Below are positions 60,483 through 64,000 of a stretch of DNA of 64,000 bases, in pieces (position 1 is the stretch's first letter; the number at the start of each line of letters is the position of its first letter). Made by a program: the position numbers and the translations under genes. The notes below the pieces were generated by a model. That model did not search any database. It was not told where the DNA came from and worked only from the letters and a program-made list of their open reading frames with translations. The stretch covers positions 457,115 through 521,114 of the forward strand of contig NZ_JH636440.1 in the NCBI RefSeq assembly GCF_000255705.1, given 5' to 3'. The stretch is from Zavarzinella formosa DSM 19928. GTDB lineage: Bacteria; Planctomycetota; Planctomycetia; Gemmatales; Gemmataceae.

Positions 60483-62975
60483 TTAAGCCCCGTAGTCGAT
60501 CGCGTCCTTCACATTGATGCCCTTGTCGAAGATGAAGTTGCGGCGGTCTTCCACTTCCTCGCCCATCAGGGTGCGGAAGAGGTCGTTGGCGGTCAGGGCG
60601 TCCACCAGGGTCACCTTCAGGAGTTGGCGGACTTTCGGGTCGAGTGTTGTCGCCCAGAGTTCGTCGGGGTCCATTTCGCCCAACCCCTTGAAGCGGGTGA
60701 TCGTCAGGCCCTTTTCGCCGAAGTGCCGGATCTCGGAGACGACATCCCGCAGGCTGATGAGGGTGTGCCGGGTGTCGTCGTGGACCATCGTGTAGCGGAT
60801 CGGCGGCTCGCGGCCTGCGATGCGCGGAGCGGGGATCAAATCGGCGACGGTGAAGCCGAGGTCGCGGAGTTTTGCCAGTGCCCGGTTGATCGCCCGGACT
60901 TCGTGATATTCGTCGGCCACGAATTGGGACAACGCCCCGGCCACTTCTTCTTCGGTGTCCTCCACCATCAGGTCGCGGCCCAGCCGGGTCGATTCCGTCA
61001 TGCGGAAGGCGTTTACTTCCTCCGAGGTGAAGAACCACGATTCCTTGCTTTCCAGTCGGACGTGCCAAGTCGGCAGATCCCCGGCGGCGTTGGCGAAGCT
61101 GACGAAGTGCGTCAGGCTCACGCCCCGGCGTTCGAGAATGGCCAGCGAGCTTTCGAGCCGGTCCATCGTTTCCAACAATGTGGCCAGCGAATCTCCCTCG
61201 AAGTTGCCGACTAGCGTTTCGAGCCGGGAGCCGTTGAGGCCGCGTTTGTTGAGTTCGGTGAACATCTCTTCGTTGGTCTGCACGAAGCGGACGTTCTTTT
61301 TCTGCGTGACCTTGAAGAGCGGCGGCCGGGCGACGTACAAATGGCCGTCTTCAATCAGTTTGCGCATTTGCCGGAAGAAGAAGGTCAGCAGCAGCGTGCG
61401 GATGTGCTGGCCGTCGACGTCGGCGTCGGTCAGGATCACGATCTTGCCGTAGCGGAGCTTCGAGATGTCCTCCGGGTTGCCGATGTCCACGCCAATGGCG
61501 CCGATGAGGCTGGCGATTTCCTTGTTTTGCAGCAACTTTTCGAGTCGGGCCTTTTCGACGTTCAGCACCTTCCCCCGCAGCGGCAACACGGCCTGATAAT
61601 GGCGGTCCCGCCCGCTCTCGGCCGACCCGCCAGCGGAGTCCCCTTCGACGAGGAACAACTCGCTGATTTCCCGGTCGCGGGTCGTGCAGTCCATCAACTT
61701 GCCGGGCAGGCCGCCGCCGCCGATGATCTTCTTGCGGTCGATCATTGACTTGCGGAGTTTGGCCTGGGCCTCGCGCATTTCGGCGGAGAGAGAAACCTTT
61801 TGGATGATGAGCTTCGACTCTTTCGGGTTCTCTTCCAGATATTTGGCAAGCACTTCGCTGACGGCATTGTTGACGGCCCCGTCCACTTCCGGGTTGTTCA
61901 GCCGGATCTTGGTCTGGGCCTCGAAGTGCGGCTTGCTGAGGGTAACGTTCACGACGGCCGTCAGGCCCTCGCTAAAGTCTTTCCCTTCGGGCTTGGTGTC
62001 GTCCTTGTAGAGCTTTTCCTTTTCGGCGTAGGCGTTCACCACGCGGGTCAGCGCTCGGCGAAAACCGGTTTGGTGGGTGCCGCCGTTCGGGTTGTACTGG
62101 TTGTTGGCGTAACAGCGCACCCGCTCTTCGTCGCCGGTGGAATACTGTAGAGCCACTTCCACTTTGATCGGGTCGTTGTTGCCGTCGCCGTCTGTCCAGT
62201 CAACCGTTTTCAGAATGTAGATCGGCGGGTGCAGGACCTGCTCGTTGCGGTTCAACCAGGCGACGTATTCCGAGACACCCCCCTCGTAGATGAAGTGGGT
62301 TTCTTTGTCGGTTCGCTCATCCTTGATGGTGATGGACAGCCCGCGATTAAGAAACGCCAGTTCCCGCAGGCGGTTCTCCAAGGTGTCGAACTCGAAGGTC
62401 GCGTCGTTGAAGATTTCCACGTCGGGCCAGAAGGTGATCTTGGTGCCGGTGCGGTCGGCCGGGCCGATCTCCTTCAACGCGCCGCTGATGACGCCGCGGT
62501 CGAACTCCATCATGTATACCCGGCCGTTGCGGCGGACTTCGGCCCGCGTCAATTCGCTCAGGGCGGTGACGGCCTTCGAGCCCATGCCGTGCAACCCGGC
62601 CGACGATTTGTACGCGGCGTTGTCGAACTTCCCCCCGGCCCCGACGATGGTCATGACCACTTCGAGATTGGATTTGTGTTCCGTCGGGTGCATGTCCACG
62701 GGGATGCCGCGGCCGTCGTCGCTCACGGAGAGCGATCCGTCCACATGGATCGAGACTTGGATCGTTTTGCAATGGCCCGCGAGGTGTTCGTCGACGGCGT
62801 TGTACACCAATTCGTAGACGAGGTGATGCAGTCCGCGCGTGCCGGTGTCGGGGATGTAGTTGTCGGGCCGTTTGCGAATGTGATCCCGGTTTCGCAAAAC
62901 TTGGGTGTTTTTCGCCGTGTAATCACTGTCCCCGACCGCGACCGCAACGTCCGCCGAAACTAAGTCCGTGCTCAT
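60483..62975 (-). CDS. gyrB: DNA gyrase subunit B-like type IIA topoisomerase
   Basis: The B subunit binds ATP and works with GyrA to supercoil DNA. The 830-residue product has the GHKL ATPase (YELVYNAVDEHLAG, SDDGRGIPVD, GLHGMGSKAVTALSEL), transducer, and TOPRIM domain (FLVEGDSAGGSAESGRDRHY, PLRGKVLNVEKARL, ILTDADVDGQHIRTLLLTF), ending with RFKGLGEMDPDELW. Some ATPase positions differ from the bacterial consensus: RPDNYI instead of RPGMYI, VYN for VDN, and HGMGSKAV for HGVGVSVV. It may be a divergent GyrB, a second copy or a ParE-like protein. No gyrA, dnaN or recF lies next to it. Confidence 0.88.
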   Translation of the reverse strand: MSTDLVSADVAVAVGDSDYTAKNTQVLRNRDHIRKRPDNYIPDTGTRGLHHLVYELVYNAVDEHLAGHCKTIQVSIHVDGSLSVSDDGRGIPVDMHPTEHKSNLEVVMTIVGAGGKFDNAAYKSSAGLHGMGSKAVTALSELTRAEVRRNGRVYMMEFDRGVISGALKEIGPADRTGTKITFWPDVEIFNDATFEFDTLENRLRELAFLNRGLSITIKDERTDKETHFIYEGGVSEYVAWLNRNEQVLHPPIYILKTVDWTDGDGNNDPIKVEVALQYSTGDEERVRCYANNQYNPNGGTHQTGFRRALTRVVNAYAEKEKLYKDDTKPEGKDFSEGLTAVVNVTLSKPHFEAQTKIRLNNPEVDGAVNNAVSEVLAKYLEENPKESKLIIQKVSLSAEMREAQAKLRKSMIDRKKIIGGGGLPGKLMDCTTRDREISELFLVEGDSAGGSAESGRDRHYQAVLPLRGKVLNVEKARLEKLLQNKEIASLIGAIGVDIGNPEDISKLRYGKIVILTDADVDGQHIRTLLLTFFFRQMRKLIEDGHLYVARPPLFKVTQKKNVRFVQTNEEMFTELNKRGLNGSRLETLVGNFEGDSLATLLETMDRLESSLAILERRGVSLTHFVSFANAAGDLPTWHVRLESKESWFFTSEEVNAFRMTESTRLGRDLMVEDTEEEVAGALSQFVADEYHEVRAINRALAKLRDLGFTVADLIPAPRIAGREPPIRYTMVHDDTRHTLISLRDVVSEIRHFGEKGLTITRFKGLGEMDPDELWATTLDPKVRQLLKVTLVDALTANDLFRTLMGEEVEDRRNFIFDKGINVKDAIDYGA

Positions 62976-63192
62976 TGGCTGCCGACCCTTTCGCAGGAAA
63001 GACGAATGACAAATCCCGGCTGACGAGACGTGAAGATGGGAGAACGCAAGTCATTCACGAATAATGGTTTGCACACGGATTTTTTCATCCCGGCGCGCCA
63101 TGGTCGTCCGTCTCTTCATTTTACCGTTTCGGGGGGGTAAGTCCATGCGCGAAGGGGGGATTGCGAAAGGGAGTTTTGACTGGAAAAAAGGC

Positions 63193-63259
63193 GAGCCGGG
63201 TGGCGTGATCGTCCGGAGTCTGGCTTATCCAGACTCCGGACGATCACGCCACCCGGCTC
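63193..63259. repeat. Perfect 31-bp hairpin with 5-nt loop
   Basis: Arms 63193-63223 and 63229-63259 are exact reverse complements separated by CTTAT. It is 13 bp downstream of the DUF4340-like stop (minus strand) and about 220 bp upstream of the gyrB-like start. The tight loop makes it the strongest single hairpin in the window. The rest of the gap (62976-63192) shows no other feature. Confidence 0.95.
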
Positions 63260-63272
63260 ACCGGATTTGTTG

Positions 63273-64000
63273 TCACTTAAACGCCGTCGGCTTGTCGCGC
63301 ATCCAGCCGAATTTGTCGGCCATCAGATAGACATCGCCGGGGGCCAGGCTTGAGGTGACGAACACTTTCAGCATGGCATCCGGAGGGCTGATTTGGATGG
63401 TCACCTTGCCGGTGCCCTCCACGTCCATTTCCACATCAAGGGCGTTCTTGGCGGGGTCGAAGTTGTGTTCCGGCTTGGCTCCGGTCTTCAACACCACGGC
63501 CTTTTCGGATTGCGGCGTCGCCAGATCGCCGATGAACTGGTCAACCTTCTTCGGATCGATCTCGAACATGCCGCCGGATTTCAGGGTCCATTTGCCCTCT
63601 TTGCGCTCGAACTCCAGCGTCTTCAGTTCGCCAACGGTCGCCTGCCAGCCTTTGATCTTCAACGATTTGACCTTTGCCTGATCGATCCGGTGGATCACCG
63701 TGTCCTGAATGTCGCCCTTTTGCAGTTTGTCGTAAACGCCACGATCAACCTCGTAGATGATGTTTTCCACGCCGGTTTTGAGGTACACGTTTCGCTTGTC
63801 CGTCCCGGCGTCGGCTCCGAAATCGTACACGATGTTGCCGAGGTCTTTGTGGCTGACGGTCGCCTTGGCCCGAGGGGACTTGGGATCGAGTTGCAGGCGG
63901 TTCAACACATCATCCTTCGGCCGGTCGGCGGCGATCTTCAAAGGCCGGGTCAGCGCCACGGACATGATGAGATCGGCCACCTTGCCGGCATCCACGGGCC
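63273..64000 (-). CDS. DUF4340-like protein (5' end outside window)
   Basis: The frame runs to the window edge without a stop, so the start is beyond 64000; a GTG at 63995 is internal. The visible 242 residues look like the later part of DUF4340 proteins, which are exported beta-rich proteins often encoded with ABC-2 transport or gliding-type genes: KPLKIAADRP-like PLKIAADRPKDDVLNRLQLD, VYLKTGVENIIYEVDRGVYD, KGWQATVGELKTLEFERKEG and DVYLMADKFGWMRDKP at the end. Two halves with similar layout are visible. The role is not known. Confidence 0.7.
   Translation of the reverse strand, partial: PVDAGKVADLIMSVALTRPLKIAADRPKDDVLNRLQLDPKSPRAKATVSHKDLGNIVYDFGADAGTDKRNVYLKTGVENIIYEVDRGVYDKLQKGDIQDTVIHRIDQAKVKSLKIKGWQATVGELKTLEFERKEGKWTLKSGGMFEIDPKKVDQFIGDLATPQSEKAVVLKTGAKPEHNFDPAKNALDVEMDVEGTGKVTIQISPPDAMLKVFVTSSLAPGDVYLMADKFGWMRDKPTAFK

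Noticed and set aside
63993-63995. GTG as start of the DUF4340-like gene
   Set aside because: The frame remains open to the window edge and the protein lacks an export signal at that point.

Overview
The window looks like a chromosomal segment of a planctomycete, most likely a Gemmataceae-type bacterium. Base composition is GC-rich (about 60 percent by eye). The marker families are ones typical of that phylum: DUF1559 pseudopilins, a DUF1501/DUF1800 secretion-type pair, a BBP7-like outer-membrane barrel, Ser/Thr kinases and ECF sigma factors joined to beta-propellers, Tat-exported proteins and DUF1583-like domains. This assignment is inference from protein families; no rRNA or tRNA gene was recognised and no search was run.

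Layout. 1-3712: infB (5' cut), rbfA and an endonuclease III-like gene. 3775-5019: an AT-rich island with a frameshifted EEP nuclease coupled to an unknown gene. 5223-6461: outer-membrane barrel. 6480-11433: a signalling block with a propeller kinase and ECF sigma factor on the minus strand and a divergent histidine kinase. 11453-18097: TolB-like propeller, S1/P1 nuclease, mutM, a four-helix-bundle ORF enclosed in repeats, DUF151 nuclease, SpoIIE-type phosphatase, membrane-anchored trypsin-like protease. 18211-24171: a six-gene minus-strand operon for a pseudaminic-type nonulosonic acid, with a formyltransferase and a PIG-L deacetylase. 24534-37150: esterase, WhiG/FliA-type sigma factor, yidC, secreted propeller, PhzF, Tat protein, TerB, membrane glycosyltransferase-like protein. 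37160-46291: an ECF sigma/propeller fusion followed by a run of DUF1583-like membrane-anchored proteins, two pseudopilins (one made as an internal fusion) and a tiny lipoprotein, closed by an intrinsic terminator. 46306-64000: DUF1501/DUF1800 pair, FmdB-like protein, FAD oxidoreductase, Phd-like antitoxin, birA, two genes of unknown role, a VapBC-like pair, a hydroxyproline-type epimerase/oxidase pair, a small propeller, dgkA, a gyrB-like gene and a DUF4340-like gene (5' cut).

The most unusual feature is between the genes. At least fourteen intergenic spacers carry long inverted repeats with arms of 20-64 bp, most of them perfect, yet with different sequences. Several are built from degenerate 7-bp tandem units (2.3, 13.6, 14.5/14.9 and 49.4 kb; direct only at 2.96 kb; inside a gene 5' end at 58.93 kb). 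One heptamer family encloses a four-helix-bundle (S23/IVP-like) ORF exactly and recurs without an ORF at 49.4 kb. A second family built on CAAAG recurs at 24.4, 33.6 and 47.6 kb. A 185-bp element at 12.4 kb has 34-bp terminal inverted repeats and six smaller nested hairpins. Few of these have a T-run, so most are not standard intrinsic terminators.

The best candidates for an undescribed system are this repeat population, the DUF1583/pseudopilin locus with an internal prepilin cleavage site, and the deacetylate/formylate branch next to the pseudaminic acid genes.
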